Of a DNA stretch of 64,000 nt, positions 63,520 through 64,000 are shown one piece after another. Within the stretch, counting starts at the first letter, position 1; every line of letters starts with the position of its first letter. The notes under the pieces were generated by a model. That model saw only the letters and a list, made by a program, of their open reading frames with translations. It ran no database searches and was not told the DNA's origin. This DNA is from an uncultured Pelagibacteraceae bacterium. Its GTDB lineage: Bacteria > Pseudomonadota > Alphaproteobacteria > Pelagibacterales > Pelagibacteraceae. The stretch lies in NCBI GenBank assembly GCA_902518595.1, contig CABYGR010000002.1, positions 1 to 64,000 of the forward strand, in the 5' to 3' direction. Position numbers and translations under genes: made by a program.

Positions 63520-63539
63520 ATCGTTCAAAGAAAAACTGT

Positions 63540-63583
63540 GTAAAGATCATTTAGTTCAAATTTTAGAACTAGATGATCTTTAC
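63540..63583 (+). terminator. Intercistronic stem-loop between dctP and dctM
   Basis: GTAAAGATCATTTAGTTC / GAACTAGATGATCTTTAC: 18-bp stem with one G-U in RNA, 8-nt loop. Confidence 0.75.
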
Positions 63584-63612
63584 CTAAAACAAATCATAAC
63601 ATATAAGTAACT

Positions 63613-64000
63613 ATGGAAAGTATCATCCTACTCGTAGTACTACTTTTTCTAATACTTCTAGGTGCTCCTATTGGCTTTATATTAATACTGATACCATTTG
63701 TTTATATTCTCTTTACCGACGCTGTACCGCTTGTTTTGATCCCTAGTCAAATGTTTAGCGCTATTGACTCTGTTCCATTAACTGCAATTGCATTCTTTAT
63801 GCTGACAGGCGAGTTAATGACAAGTGCCACCATTACAGACCGGTTAGTAGCTTTGAGTAGAGCATTAATTGGACGTATACGAGGGGGGTTGGCCCAAGTT
63901 AATGTTCTTGTGAGTATGTTTTTTGCGGGGATGAATGGTTCTGTGGTAGCAGATACAGCTACAGTGGGAGCATTAGTTTTACCAGCTATGAAAAAAGCTG
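63613..64000 (+). CDS. TRAP transporter large permease (DctM family), truncated by window end
   Basis: Open from ATG 63613: MESIILLVVLLFLILLGAPIGFILILIPF...FFAGMNGSVVADTATVGALVLPAMKKA. Confidence 0.9.
   Translation, partial: MESIILLVVLLFLILLGAPIGFILILIPFVYILFTDAVPLVLIPSQMFSAIDSVPLTAIAFFMLTGELMTSATITDRLVALSRALIGRIRGGLAQVNVLVSMFFAGMNGSVVADTATVGALVLPAMKKA

Noticed and set aside
1-64000. tRNA, rRNA, CRISPR, transposase or prophage
   Set aside because: Intergenic gaps are short and AT-rich with no cloverleaf, repeat-spacer array or transposase-like ORF seen; a tRNAscan/Infernal run would be decisive.

Overview
The window is AT-rich, gene-dense bacterial DNA. Gene content and composition suggest a SAR11/Pelagibacterales-like marine alphaproteobacterium (inference; no rRNA marker is present). 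I saw no rRNA, CRISPR array or transposase, and no convincing tRNA. 1-33 kb is mostly housekeeping: lptF, pepA, ndk, purNM, hda-like, aspS, accBC, aroQ, thiSG, RNase E/G, PBP1a, prfB, AsmA-like, tyrS, anmK, iscR-sufBCDSU-sufT-sufA, glnA. 33-47.5 kb is a molybdenum-enzyme neighbourhood: TauE/SafE permease, moaB, a form II CoxSLM hydroxylase with coxG, split xdhC and a mocA-like gene, msrPQ, moaACDE, and a SorAB-like sulfite dehydrogenase with cytochrome c. 47.5-55 kb holds metabolic genes (aldehyde dehydrogenase, FAH-family, ppc, ccdA, azoR, hisN-like). 55.1-58.7 kb is a tight minus-strand run of ten small, mostly uncharacterised genes, the best candidate for an undescribed system. cysK/cysE, a VOC protein and a second aldehyde dehydrogenase follow, then a higher-GC TRAP transporter segment that runs off the window. 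Notable signals: a canonical RF2 programmed +1 frameshift missed by the ORF track; a near-perfect E. coli-type IscR type 1 site before iscR-suf; an 18-bp stem-loop between dctP and dctM; a free-standing NrdJ C-terminal domain; an SMR protein without the essential TM1 glutamate; and a probably leaderless small basic protein gene next to glnA.
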